From contig OX485806.1 in assembly GCA_950295325.1 (NCBI GenBank), positions 28,830,001 through 28,894,000 on the forward strand: a DNA stretch of 64,000 nt. The letters run 5' to 3'. The stretch's first letter is position 1; each line of letters begins with the position of its first letter. The DNA is from Polytrichum commune (taxonomy: Eukaryota; Streptophyta; Polytrichopsida; Polytrichales; Polytrichaceae). Of the stretch, positions 9,376 through 21,148 are shown piece by piece. The notes under the pieces are model-generated. The model saw only the letters and a program-made list of their open reading frames with translations. It was not told the origin of the DNA and did no database searches. Made by a program: the position numbers and the translations under genes.

Positions 9376-9756
9376 AGTAGAGGCGCCTAATCATGTTCAT
9401 GACCCCATCAGCAATCTATAGGGTATCAATTTTTTTGAAATGGCTAGGACTAGATTTTGATATGGCCGGAACCAATAATGTCATGACATATGTCCTGGTT
9501 TCGAGTGCTAAAATGAGGAGGAATGAATGGTTACAATGAGCAGTTATATGGCATACTCTAGACATTGGTGATATGTTTGGGCCAACTTTTGGCTTCAAAA
9601 ATTCACAGTAATTTCAATTTTGAAGAATAATATTACCAACAAAATTTACGGTCCTCCTCATTTCTATCTTCCTACACAAGAAAAATTTGCATTGCCTTGT
9701 ACTTCTCCAAATGTGGTGCAAAATCTCTTAAGTGGTCGGTTATAGGCGCCTCTACT
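9376..9756. mobile_element. MITE with AGTAGAGGCGCCTA inverted ends (family C)
   Basis: This 381-bp element has 14-bp perfect inverted ends, AGTAGAGGCGCCTA at 9376-9389 and its reverse complement at 9743-9756; the ends contain the self-complementary GGCGCC. It has no coding capacity. The interior (CCCATCAGCAATCTA; CCAACTTTTGGCTTCAAAAA) is found in opposite orientation at 21149-21445, which makes this a dispersed family. No clear target duplication is seen, so the superfamily is unknown. Confidence 0.75.
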
Positions 9757-9867
9757 CTATATTTGAGCCTTTGGCATATGGCAAGACTTGTACTTAACAA
9801 TGGACACCAGAAAAACATGTCTTACAATCAGAATTGGACTATGTGTATTAGCCATCCTAGGATCAAT

Positions 9868-10090
9868 ACATTGATTATCCCAACTACTGCGTGTTACTAT
9901 TTGGAGTTACACAGTGCAATAATGTCTTACTCGGAAGTTCGAGTTTTTACCAAAGAAAGTTCAATAGGTTGTTCTGACATTATAAAACATGAATGACTTT
10001 GCTTGGCAAAATATTACATTCTCAATAAATAGTAATGGAACTACGTAACATTGAATAGTAACATGCACTAATTGGGATATTTAGTGTACT
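9868..10090. mobile_element. MITE of the TATCCCAATTAGTG family (family B)
   Basis: The left end reads ACATTGATTATCCCAACT and the reverse complement of the right end reads ACTAAATATCCCAATTAG. The subterminal GTTACTATTTGGAGTTAC pairs with CTACGTAACATTGAATAGTAAC. The interior GTTCAATAGGTTGTTCTGAC and ACATGAATGACTTTGCTTGG recurs in the copies at 12459-13619, 51936-52142 and 57394-57603. It is a foldback, non-coding element. Confidence 0.7.
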
Positions 10091-11016
10091 TAGCACATTA
10101 GAGATAATTATGTGATCACTTAATGAAAACAAGAAGATTCATTGTGACTTCATAAATTTTATTTCATCTCAACTCTTAAGAATATGAAACATAAATTTAC
10201 ACTCTACGTTTTTCACAATTGCGGTACTCTAGACTCCTTTCAAGAATCAACACACATGCATTTATTATTAACATATTTAAGTCAAGGTAGGTCCAATATT
10301 CCATCCAATATTTGATGTTGTTTCAATGTAGATTTGCTAGTGTAGCATAAATTACGTTACATAAATTTGGTCATTGGGAGATGGACTACATTAAAAACTA
10401 CCCAAATAACAACCACATACCTTCATAACATTATTCATACCCATAACAATGTTATCCGGGACTAACAATATTCCGCAGAATATTCCCTACATAGTCCCCC
10501 ACATTCAAACAGAATGTGGGGGAATGTTGGTCAACGATTAAGAATGTTCATGACATCTTCTTTGGTTTATCTGGACCAATACAAGCTCAATCTTTCATGA
10601 AACATCGTAAAGTGTGTGACTGGTGTTTAATTGATTACTTTTCTTGAATGGACACTTATATTTGATTGATGTGTGGCTAGGTGAGTATCAAAGAACAATA
10701 AAAAAACCATAATGATACATGTTTAAAAGACATTGGCCTAAGTCCTCAAACTTTATCATCTAATCCACACTCAACAATGAACACAACTAGAGCACAACAT
10801 TACTAAGTAGCTACGTGATGGTCCCTTTTTGGTTCAATGAATAACAATTGCTTCTCGAAAAGTTCACAACACACAACGTGAGTGCTCCCTATAAACAAGG
10901 AATCCCAAAATTAAAAGAGAATTGTGCTCATGTGATACCTAGTCCCATGGAACGTAGCCAAAACATTGTGGGGATGCTATGAAGGACCTATGAATTCAAC
11001 AAATGAATCAACAAAC
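10091..11016. other. AT-rich DNA with one strong hairpin
   Basis: No gene is seen. An 11-bp perfect inverted repeat, CCCCCACATTC at 10496-10506 and GAATGTGGGGG at 10512-10522 with a 5-base loop, stands out. The rest is low in GC and has scattered ACTAAAT motifs related to family A ends. Confidence 0.4.
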
Positions 11017-11367
11017 ATGTACACTAAATACGATATTTAGTGTTAGATACACTAAATACGAACACTACACTAAATATCACTAACCCTATGAAAGTAAGTA
11101 ACATTAAATGTAAACTCAAACACTAAACATCATCTATGGTAATATGTGAAAGTTACATGCACGAATTTAGTGTTTAGTAGGAAAGAGGTGGCAACATGGA
11201 AGGCGATTGACTGTTTCACAGGAAAGAGGTGGCCGGCAACAGGGAAGGTGGCGGCGGCGCATTTATGTCTAACACTAATTATCAAAGAATTGAAAATTAG
11301 TGTTGAGCAGAGTAGGGTGGTAAAACACTACATCTAATCAAACACTAAATATCATATTTTGTGTACT
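11017..11367. mobile_element. MITE of the ACTAAATATCATATTTAGT family (family A), copy 1
   Basis: The left end GTACACTAAATACGATATTT and the reverse complement of the right end, GTACACAAAATATGATATTT, form imperfect inverted repeats of about 26 bp. The interior is nearly identical to 55607-55880, including ATGAAAGTAAGTAACATTAA and GAAAGTTACATGCACGAATT. This copy has about 40 bp of extra internal sequence (near 11197-11240) that the other lacks. The small open frame at 11146 is part of the repeat and is not a gene. Confidence 0.75.
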
Positions 11368-12458
11368 TCCGATACCCATTATGAAACAAGGGAAGGTCCG
11401 ATATATTTTGAAGCCGAATTTTACTTGATTCTTCATCATAGATTAGCTCATGCACCGTAAGTTAGGTTGTGTGAATGCAATCGGTAGAAGCTAGAGAACA
11501 TGAACAACAAACCGAATAACACCCACATACCTTAAAGGGTTGGAAGTGTGGGCCCATCCGTCCATGCTCATTAACATTCTACAGTTCATTCAATTAGTGT
11601 GGGAACACTTTTGAATCCACGAACCCGCACATTAAAGCGGGGCATCGGTAAATATAGACATCGATGTCGATTTTCTTGCATTTCAACAACGAAACAATAA
11701 ATGACGAGATGATTGATTTTGTGGTACTACACCACCGAATCAACCGATTGATGAGCGCAACATGTTCGATTGTATAAAAAAAAAAACAACAAATCTTGTC
11801 GACTCATCCAATCACCGCAACCCACAGAGAAAAAACATTCCATGCTAAGTTGGAAGGGAAGTATAAAATACTCCCCTACGTACTTGGTACATTAAATGGT
11901 AGTAATGAATGTGCGTTGCGATAGTTCCCACATTCAAAACGTCCTCAAAATGGAAGAGCATATATATATTTGTATATAAACACACACTTGACGTAGGTTG
12001 GCGTGTCAGCCTAGTTGGCCCCTTGGAGTGTTATTTTATCCCAATAATACTCCGAGTACTACAAACACACGGCAAGCTTTGTATATAATAATCGAAGATC
12101 TCTCACTATTTCTAAGGGACTCGTCCCATGCGAGCGAGTGGATGAACCTTTCTTCGGAAATGTTGGGGTGGTCACGGTTCCCGACATTCATCATGTGTGA
12201 AGCCGGGTCTATTTGGCCCATTATAGAAGGATACCGGAGTGCAATTTAAGGAGGACCAGGGTGTAAGCCCGTGGTTTTAGTCCAGATTCAACTTTATAAA
12301 TATTTTTTCCAACTGTTGGAGAGGGGGGTGCTAAATTTACATGGAGTGCAAAATTGGATTTCCAGCCCATTAATTGTAAATACAGTTATCCTTAAAAGCT
12401 TGGGCACATGAAGGGGTGAAATTCGAGACCACATTATGAGGTTCCTAGGGCCACGGCC
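11368..12458. other. Unassigned intergenic DNA
   Basis: No credible gene or complete element is visible. A frame of about 80 codons near 11998-12249 has no recognisable features. Confidence 0.4.
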
Positions 12459-13619
12459 ACACTGATTATCCCACCCAGTGTGTGTGTGTGTGTGTTACTA
12501 TTCGGAGTTATGCAGTGAATAGCGTCGCTCTCATGATGCCCCGGTCACACCAAACTTTCCGTCCGGTTCCAGCCGTGAAATTGTTGGGGATTATGTTGAG
12601 AATTAGATGTCAGCCCACCACTTTCCACATTATTACAGCCGGAGATGCTGATGGACAGTGTCAAAAGTGGTTGGTGTGATAAGCCCCTCATGCCCCGGTC
12701 ACACCAAACTTTTCATCCGATTCCAGCCATGAAATTGTTGGGGATTATGTTGAGAATTAGATGTTGGCCCACCATTTTCCACACTATTACAGCTGGAGAT
12801 GTTGACAAAGGGTGCCAGAAGTGGTTGGTGTGATCAGCCCCTCATGCCCCTGTCACACCAAACTTTCCGTCCGGTTCCAACCATGAAATTGTTGGGGATT
12901 ATGTTGAGAATTAGATGTTGGCCCACCATTTTCCACACTATTACAGCCGGAGATGTTGACAGAGGGTGCCAGAAGTGGTTGGTGTGATCAGCCCCTCATG
13001 CCCCGGTCACACCAAACTTTCCGTCCGGTTCCAGCCGTGAATTTATTGGGGCTATGTTGAGAAATAGATGTTGGCCCACCACTTTCCACATTATTACAAC
13101 CGGAGATGTTGACAGAGGGTGCCAGAAGTGGCTGGTGTGATAAGCCCCTCATGCCCCGGTCACACCAAACTTTCCGTCCGGTTCCAACCGTGAAATTGTT
13201 GGGGATTATGTTGAGAAATAGATGTTGGCTCACCACTTTCCACACTATTACATCCAGAGATGTTGATGGAGGGTGCCAGAAGTGGCTAGTGTGATTAGCC
13301 CCTCATGCCCCGGTTACACCAAACTTTCCGTCCAGTTCCAAGCGTGAAATTGCTGGGGATTATGTTGAGAAATAGATGTCGACCCACCACTTTCCACACT
13401 ATTACATCCAGAAATGCTGACGGATGGTGCCAGAAGTGGCTGGTGTGATCAACCCGTCACTTAGGAGTTCAATTTCTCACTAACGGAAGTTCAATAGGTT
13501 GTTTGGATAGTATAGAACATAAATGACTTTTTTGGGTGAGATGTTACATACTCATTAAATAGGTATCGCACTGCGCAACTTCGAATAGTAGCACACACCA
13601 GTTGGGAAAAATTAGTGCA
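12459..13619. mobile_element. Family B MITE that carries a satellite array
   Basis: The left end ACACTGATTATCCCA with subterminal TGTTACTATTCGGAGTTATG and the right end CGCAACTTCGAATAGTAGCA followed by CAGTTGGGAAAAATTAGTG match the ends of the other family B copies. The interior GTTCAATAGGTTGTTTGGAT and ACATAAATGACTTTTTTGGG also match. Between the left subterminal part and this interior lie about 920 bp of 154-bp tandem units. The array-free relatives at 9868-10090 and 51936-52142 show that the array was gained within this copy. Confidence 0.75.
12534..13450 (+). repeat. 154-bp satellite array, about six copies
   Basis: Units start ATGCCCCGGTCACACCAAAC and end near AGTGGTTGGTGTGATCAGCC; starts are at about 12534, 12688, 12843, 12997, 13151 and 13305. 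The units differ by scattered substitutions. Each has short inverted ends (TCACACCAA and its complement TTGGTGTGA) around about 130 bp, with a linker of about 20 bp containing CAGCCCCTCATGCCCC. Open frames of about 62 codons recur in every unit. Because 154 is not a multiple of three they shift frame from unit to unit, so they are not one protein. One lone unit lies at 53308-53462. Confidence 0.9.
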
Positions 13620-13669
13620 AACATCCACCTCTTTGAGTCAGGCGCCCATCACTATTACCGAGGTGAAGG

Positions 13670-14612
13670 GGGTACAGTAGAAATATATGAGTCCCATAGA
13701 TTTGTGATCGGTTCATTTTAAGTGGGTCCCTCTAGATTGATTCGGAGTTGTTGATGGTAATATGGAGTTGAACTTATTTTTCAGAAGTAATATTATAGAC
13801 TATGCATATGATTGATTTTGTTTTCACATTGGGTGGTGGGGCCCGATCAACAAGGCGGTTGTCAAACCCCGGCAAGTCTGCTTGGTGGTTCAATTCTTGT
13901 ATATCCTTGCCTCTCCTATACTAGGGCTAGTAATTAAACATAGGTTAAGAGAGTTTGTTTTGGATCCTATTCTCTACTTCACCAAAGTTTAATCTTGGGT
14001 TTGATCATTTTCCCTTGGGAGCATGTAAAATTGAACGTGGGAATGTGTAATTAACGATAGGAACTTTTGGGGAACTACAAGGTTGGTAGGTATGGCTTGA
14101 TATATTTGGAGTATCTGTAGGGATTGGAGAGGATTCCCGCTAAAACACCAAAGACAAGGATACACCTCCAAACACTAGATGGTTGTTCATGTCCTTTCAA
14201 AGATGACTTCATAAGCTCAAAGTAAGAAAGTGTCACGATTGTCAAATTTGGTTTCCTGGAACTTACCAACGGGGTGCGGTAAAAAGTTGACCCCATAGAT
14301 TTGTCGTTGATTCATCCTAATTGAACCCAAGTACACTTTGACGTAATTTGGGTCTTCATTTGGCAGAAAATGACCATCGTCGGGCCCTACATATATAGAA
14401 CATTTTCACCCTTCCCTTTGGTAGGTGCAATGTGACATCACCTAAGTACATTGATTTGTCCTATTATTGTCGGTTCCATTTGGAGATATGCATTCCTACA
14501 CTGTATTGAGAACATTGCTTACACAGAGAAATGTTATAGCAACAATGAAAGAGGGTCTAGTAAAAACACGAGCCTCATAGAATTTGTGCTTAAGCTATCT
14601 CAAGTGGGTATA
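13670..14612 (+). repeat. Three diverged direct repeats around CATAGATTTGTG
   Basis: About 60 bp recur at roughly 13670-13730, 14271-14335 and 14551-14612: a GGGGGTACAGTAGAAA-like start, then GTCCCATAGATTTGTG, then TTCATTTTAAGTGGG or a variant. They are spaced about 600 and 280 bp apart. No ends or coding sequence can be assigned. Confidence 0.45.
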
Positions 14613-16470
14613 GACTAATAATTCATGTCGAGAAATGACCTGCAATACTACACTGCTTGGAATTTACTATGTGTTGTTGATTTGGCACTGAAAATAACTT
14701 TAAAATCCAGAACTCAATATTCTCATTCTGATTAAAACCTGACAATGACTTAAACCTCCTCTTGATGGGTGGAGGTTTGTGCTGAGAGTTGCCCCAAAAC
14801 ATAGTGAGTGTAACTTTATGATTAGATTTACCCCAAAGCATAGATAAGTGTAACTACCTATGCCATCTCGGTTGAATAGCATAGGCAAGTTTAACCCAGC
14901 GAGATGTCAGAACTCATGGGATTCTGTATGACTATTTTGGTATGTAATCATTCACAGCTAAGTTGCTTTTTGACTTGAAAAGTCTAAGGTTTTGGAGTTT
15001 AATGAGGTTAAGTTTGTTGAGACCTGACTCCCTGAGCACTCTGAGAGACATCAAGTCTTCCGCACAAGTTATACATAGAAATGCCTCATGATCATCTCCG
15101 CTTAATTGATCAATATGACCAACAAATGGGTCTAACCCATAAATGCTCAGATTCTATGGACAATGTTGGGGCAACTAACAAGAGCTCCCAAAGTGACCAA
15201 ATGGCTGAATCAACGGTTCAGATGGGGTTATTATATGGCCAAGCGAACACAAAAGATCCAGGCAGTAATGAGCCAAAGACAAAACCCAGAAAATTACCCA
15301 TAAATTCATGTTATCTTTAAAAGTCCAGGTCTTCTTTCATGCAGCTGGTTATTGAAGATAAGAAAGTGGGTTGTCTTCTTGTAAAGCTTCATTTACACTT
15401 AGATCTATCTGCCTCTATGAACTATATGTCCATTTAAGACTTGCGAAGAGAGAAGCAAGCAGACAAATTCCAGTGCAATGGCACGATTCCTGATTTGTTG
15501 CACGTCCAGATGCAAAAGCCAGGTCAAAGTGAGGAACACAAGGCAAAGTCATCCTCGGTCAAAAATCATTAGTGAGATGAGAACTTCGAAACCTTAATAG
15601 ATGAAAACAATTAATCATATTCAAAGTCTCATTCCTGCTGCCTCCCCAGAAGTGAAACACCTGGATGCACACTGGGAAGTCCAACATCAGAACAGACTCA
15701 AAATCAAGCACCTACTGTGTTTGATGAGGTACTGATGCTCACCACTCAAAAAAGGAGTGCTTTTCAAAAAAAGACCCATGTCGCACATATAATGTGCCAA
15801 ACCTCCATGAAATTCCCATGTACAAGAAGCTGAGAGACATTAGGCCAAAATCACTATATTTAAAAAGCCATGTGGCAAAGATCCTGTTTTCGTGTTACGT
15901 AGTTGGGTTCTGTCTCCTACCTAAACATCTGTTGAAATAAACACAAGGGTTTTTCAAATTCTTCAATGGTCTGAAGTCCTGCAATTGAATTTACATATCG
16001 TTACAACTAGGCCATCTGTATCATGCCATTCTTATATCCTCTTCCCTATCAAGGTCCTTTTTTCAGTAGAGGGCAGCCATTTTTGCAACAATGAGACGAG
16101 AATAGACATGTTCAACTCTGCCAAACCCTGAGGCAAGAAGTACTCTAGAGAGCCATCTTACAAGACATAAGTTATGGCATGCACTTGTCAACTGTTTACA
16201 CAGAACTGCCATAATTACCACAAGAGAATCTACGGAAGAAAAGGGGGGGGCGGGGCTCCATCTCCTCTCGCCTGGTTCTAGTAAGATTGTGTCAGAGCTA
16301 GACAAAAGCTAGGCAGCCCTCTCTATGGAGGGCATAACTGACAGATCTGTAGAACTGAGAACCAACAGCGTTCTCCATTGAACTCGGGGCATCTGCACAA
16401 GTTTGAAGTGGGATATACTGATGTTGATGAATTGTGGGAACGATTAAAAGGTTCCGCTGCCTGCCCATCC
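14613..16470. other. Downstream flank of the cyclin gene
   Basis: No convincing gene is present. A polar frame of 80 codons (15081-15320) has no recognisable domain. The part nearest the cyclin stop (about 16000-16470) should include its 3' UTR, since the gene runs on the minus strand. A short G run lies at about 16244-16256. Confidence 0.4.
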
Positions 16471-19071
16471 TCACTCAAGATCCTTGAAGTATTCGGGAGG
16501 AAGTAGGGCGGGTGGTCCCATTGATGACACACATTTGAACTGCAAGGCAATAAACCAACAATGATAAGTAAGACATGAAAAACCCATGAAAAACCAGTCA
16601 TCTTCGTCAATAAACACAATTACGAAACCGGATGCTTCTAAACCGGATCCAAAAAATTACCTTATGCTGCCTGTATTTTTCTCGAATGGCAGGGAGAGTA
16701 CAATTTTTTGTATTTCGCTGCAACTCATGAATAGCTCTTACGCATTTTTCCAATTCTGATGGTTTGTATCCAGTATAGTGCTGCAAAGTATGGTCCTGTA
16801 ATCAACAAGCGCACAGGTTTAAGTCAACAAGTCCACTAAATAACCTTGCAGGCATGAATGGCTACCCATCAACAATGAATGCGTCCTTGACTATCACTCC
16901 TATGATAAAGGGAAGAGGAGACACGCATCTCACTATACAAGATTGCCTCAATTAAAAGGCTGAGCACATGATGTAATAGAAATGAACATACCCATGGACA
17001 TGTTGATGAATCAAGAGTAAGCTTGGCCATGTACACAGCAGACGCAGCTATCATTGAAGGAAGAAATGGCAAAAAACCATACTCCAAGAGTGTTAGCTCC
17101 GCAAGAAAATTTCCAAGGAACTCTAGGTTAAGAGTTGGGACTTTGTAACTAGCTTGGGCTGCTCGAACAAAACGCCTGCATTCAACAAGTCGAGAGTGAA
17201 CAGGCTGCTCCATACTCAAATAATCGGAACTCCAGGGGCATGAGCAAGACCTAAAGTTCCATAAGGCACAACTTACCTCAAAAAGCTTTTTGTGGTTGGG
17301 GTCGTGAGTTCAAATTTCAACTCATTCAAAACACGCCTTTCCATTTCCAAAACCTCTTCACGGCCATAAGTATTATCGGTGATGTAGCAGAACTCCTCGA
17401 CTTGAGGAGCACATATTTCTTCATATTTTCTGAAAATAATAAATATTAAGAGGTCAGAATCACAGTGCATCCAAGTGAACGTATGCAGAAGTATAAAGCG
17501 TTTCTGTAACCGCCTTGTATTTAGCCCAGCATACTACGGCCTTACCACATCACTCATGCACACTAATGCCATCACTCACCTACTTTGCGTAAGGTACATG
17601 ACTAACATAAAACATTTGCATTATGGCACACTAAGACATGTGGACATCAGCTCAAGACTGCGCCAGTTTGATACATGAGCAAGGCACTTACGCTGCAATC
17701 AGCATGCACGAAACACCCAAAAGCTGTAGACGTTGCCGTGTGACGACATTACAAGAAAGAAATCGATCAATGTAGGAGACTGTCAAGTAGAGAGTATCAG
17801 GAACCAGTTTGTACTCTTCAGCGACCTGCCAAAGGAGTCCAACATGTCAGATACAACCTTCAGACAATTTATCCATATTATGCGTCCAAGCAACATACGA
17901 GAATGTGTATGAATTGATATAAGCAGTCATCAGGTCCAGATCCAGGGCCAGAGCGCTGAAGTACCTCCACAAGCCAATCAATAAGAATTCCTCGCATGCT
18001 TGGATTGATGTCCTGCTGCATGACCTCCATAAAATTGGTGGTGGGCCTTCTTTTGATCTATGGAATGGAAAAAGGACGTGCAATTCAGGTTAGTTCAACA
18101 TGACCGCACCCTGTCCTATCACATAACAGGATGATGATGGATTGATGCCCACAAATGCTGGGACCATGTAGTGGGGATGTGAAGCTATGTCAGAAATCTA
18201 ACCTCAGCCATCCGCAAATGCACGTATATATCTGTGGCGTACATGCTGCACATCTGTGGGTCTGAATGATCATTGTCAATGTCCTGGAAATTCAGGTTGC
18301 TGGACCATCCTAATTTGTCCGAAGGGCTGTCATTGAAGAGGCCACCTGGATGACACCACAGACCACCATGGTTCAGACTCATGCCCTGAAAACCAGGAGA
18401 TTGCACATGTCCCATAGAAAACCTCCTACCTTCCCATAGGAGACATCAACCGAGTTTCATCACCCCTGTTGCAGGAAGGTAACGTTTTGGGATGACACCC
18501 GACTCGTGAATCACCAAAATCCATATCATCAGAAGGGATTTCACATTGACTGGTGCCAGGATCCCATCGTACCTTGTTTCACCCGATCCTTTGCCTCATT
18601 GGAGATACATAGCTTTTGCACGGTGCGTCGCTCAAGGGATGCAATAACTGCTGAGCTACTCCTTAACACAGGCTCGGGCTCTTGCTCCTGCGATTCCAAT
18701 CCAGATTCCTCTTCTTTGACATCATCACCGCACAACCCAGGATTTTCGAAGGATTGATTCTCATCACCCTCAAATGCCAGTATAGGTTTCAGTATAATGC
18801 TCTTGCTCTCTGACAAAGCCACCAAGCGTGTGTTGGCAGGCGGATTGACTTGGTTAGTGACATTAGCAAGAGCCGTCCTCTTCCTTACAGGTTGAACGGC
18901 CCGCTTCTTTGGGTGCAAAACTGTGCTTCTACTTGACGTCTCTTCCATGGCTGATCGTTTCGCAGCAGCCCGGGTGCGTCTCATAGCATCAGCATCCGTG
19001 GTGGTGCTCACGGTGGCAGCAGTGCTTGACCTTCGACGCAACCGCCTTCCAGTCTCGAGCTCACCTGCCAT
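16471..19071 (-). CDS. CYCA: A-type mitotic cyclin
   Basis: Eight exons give 469 aa: 18573-19071, 18203-18345, 17965-18057, 17692-17825, 17277-17429, 16992-17175, 16661-16795 and 16471-16539. All junctions are GT-AG and phases agree throughout. The start is the first in-frame ATG (MAGELETG). The N terminus is basic and holds a destruction box, RTALANVTN (about residues 65-73), for APC/C-driven proteolysis. The first cyclin fold begins around MRGILIDWLVEVAEEYKLVP and includes YEEICAPQVEEFCYITDNTY, typical of A-type cyclins. The second fold begins near RRFVRAAQ and ends with YFKDLE. A-type cyclins bind CDKs in S phase to M phase. The A1 or A2 subfamily is not settled by eye. The acceptor of exon 2 is the least certain junction. 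Confidence 0.92.
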
Positions 19072-19652
19072 TCTCAAGGCTCTTTATACAAGGTAAACTC
19101 GAATAGGTATCTTCAAAACTGATTTCCGAGATGCTAAGGTAGTGAAGCACACATAGCAGGTATGATGTCCCACTTGCTATGATGAACTTAACATGGCCAT
19201 GAACACCAGAGCAGTACAAGACCACACTTCCTTCCCCGTGAAGCTACAACCCAAAACCGCCTCTAAAACCGCATGAAAAGAAGCCTCGCTACAGGAGCAT
19301 AACTCGTGTTGCACCGCAGTCTTCGCTCTAATGTCGGTCACTCGGAGGTTTGAGCTTTCCAGAGGGAAGAGTGGAGGGAAGAAGGATCTTGCAACCTTAT
19401 CTCTCAGATTCTGATCCGACGACACTACGATAATAAAGACACGCCGTTATGTATCATATGTTAGTACTACTAGTGCGTATGGGAGAAACATACCAAATGC
19501 TCACACTTGACTGCCCCTCAAAGCTCCCCACACATGACCCTCCAAAATTTTATGTGCAGCAGCAGCAGCACCAGTATGTGTCAAAGAACACATGTTACGG
19601 AACCCATGGTCAAGTGCCCCAGCAAGTATGGAATGTATATGTGCCTATATGC
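19072..19652 (-). promoter_or_regulatory. Probable 5' leader and proximal upstream DNA of CYCA
   Basis: This lies directly upstream of the cyclin ATG. No TATA box or transcription start can be fixed. The open frame on the minus strand at 19177-19425 shows no homology and may be leader or chance. Confidence 0.3.
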
Positions 19653-19680
19653 CTATCTATCTATCTATCTATCTATCTAT
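19653..19680 (+). repeat. (CTAT)7 microsatellite
   Basis: Seven uninterrupted CTAT units follow ATATGC at 19653-19680. This should be length-polymorphic. Confidence 0.95.
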
Positions 19681-21148
19681 GATCCCGAGGATTAGTAGGA
19701 AAACACAGGAAAAAAACCTCCTATACACAAGAAAACGCGGCAACAATAAAGAACAACCATCCGACACAAAACAACTCACGGCCCTGTACACACAAAACTC
19801 AATCGCCCTTGCACATGCCTCGCACTCCGAGGCCACTCAAAAACCCCGACAACAACTCGAAACCTACAAAATCGGAGGACAACCCAAGTCGGGTGGTTAG
19901 TGGTAGTGGTGGTGTGCGTGGTGGTGAAGCTGCCAAGTGGAGTACGAAAAGGAAAATGGCTGGGAAAAACGGCGTGTGGCCAATGAGAGCATACAATGTG
20001 CCTATCGATCCTTTCTGCTTCCTGCACTTCCTCTTCTTCTTGTGCGTTTCTCCACTTCTCTGTTCTGCTTCCTCTCCTCCCCCCTGCTGCGATGGATGGT
20101 TGGTACAAGTAGAAGAGGAGAAGGAGGTCAGGTGGTGGGGAGGGGGAGGGATGGGAGTCGAGAACGAGATGAGCGGGGAAAGGAGGGAGGGAGTGCCCTA
20201 GCCTAACAGCTCTGAGAAAGGAGCGGGATGAGAGCCTAAGTTTGGAAATGGCAGACGGGCCCACCCACGGAGGGAAGGAGGGAGAGACGGAGGGAGACGG
20301 AGGGAGAGGCGGGGCGGGCAGCCAGCCAGCAGCAGCACATCTACAGAACAGAAACAGAACCAGAACAGAACGGACCCAAGCGGACCAGAAGAAGCCCAAT
20401 TGCAACTGCAAATGCAATGAAAGCAGCCAAAGTTACGTTCTCGGATGAGAGGGGAAGCCTGGAGACGCTCGCTCTCTTGTGTGTCGTTGCAGTTGGACGC
20501 AGTAATTAGGTCAGTAAGAAAGTTGAAATGCAGCAGCAGTGAGGAGCGGGAGAGCGAGAGAGAGGGGCGGGTAAGCCAACGGGCGGATGCTCTGATGGCC
20601 ACCACAACGTAGGCCGCGCAGCAGCCGTAGGGGCGAGCCCAGGCCAGGCCAGGCCAGGCCTGCCACCTGCCAGCGTTGCTCGCCTGGAGCCCGTTCTCCG
20701 TTGCAACGTTGGGAGCGGGCCGGGCCGGGTCGGCCCCCGCTAGCGCGCGCCCGCCTCGCTTTTCAAAATGCATCCCGCCCTTTTGCTTCCGCTTCCCCCC
20801 TCCACATGTCACCCGCTCCGCCCGGCCCCACACCCACCCGTTCTCCCTCCCCCCCCCGCCCGCCCGCGGGCTTCGCTCTCACCCGTTCTCCTTCTCAACT
20901 GCCTCTTCTTCCTTGGGCAGCCTGGGCTATTATGATTATTGTGATTATTAGTAGTATTATGACGACGGGCCTCCGCCCTCTGCGGGGGATGGATGTCTTG
21001 CTCGTTGAGCCTGGGTCCCACCCTCCGTTGCTTTGGATGATAATTGAACGCAGTCAACAATATTAAAAACAGGAAGAGGGGTGGGGGATTTGCCTTCTTC
21101 ACCTGTTCTTACTATTGTTGAAACAGGAGGGCCTCCTGGGATTGTAAG
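19681..21148. other. GC-rich, CpG-dense upstream region of CYCA
   Basis: From about 19900 to 21000 the DNA is much richer in G+C than its surroundings, with CCGGGCCGGGTCGG and CCCGCCCGCCCGCGGG. It also holds GGAGG runs (20270-20320) and four tandem AGGCC units (about 20640-20660). MYB3R/MSA-like cores are present (AAAAACGG at about 19965; CCAACGG at about 20576), but such short motifs are weak evidence. Long overlapping frames on both strands here encode low-complexity Pro, Ser and Arg sequence and are not accepted as genes. A promoter or unspliced leader is the best reading. Confidence 0.4.

Noticed and set aside
12482-13294. Repeated open frames of about 62 codons with nearly the same protein
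   Set aside because: They follow the 154-bp satellite unit. The period is not a multiple of three, and none starts from a gene-like context.
19776-20833. Long overlapping frames on both strands upstream of CYCA
   Set aside because: Low-complexity Pro, Ser and Arg products in a GC-rich block, open on several frames at once with no domain.
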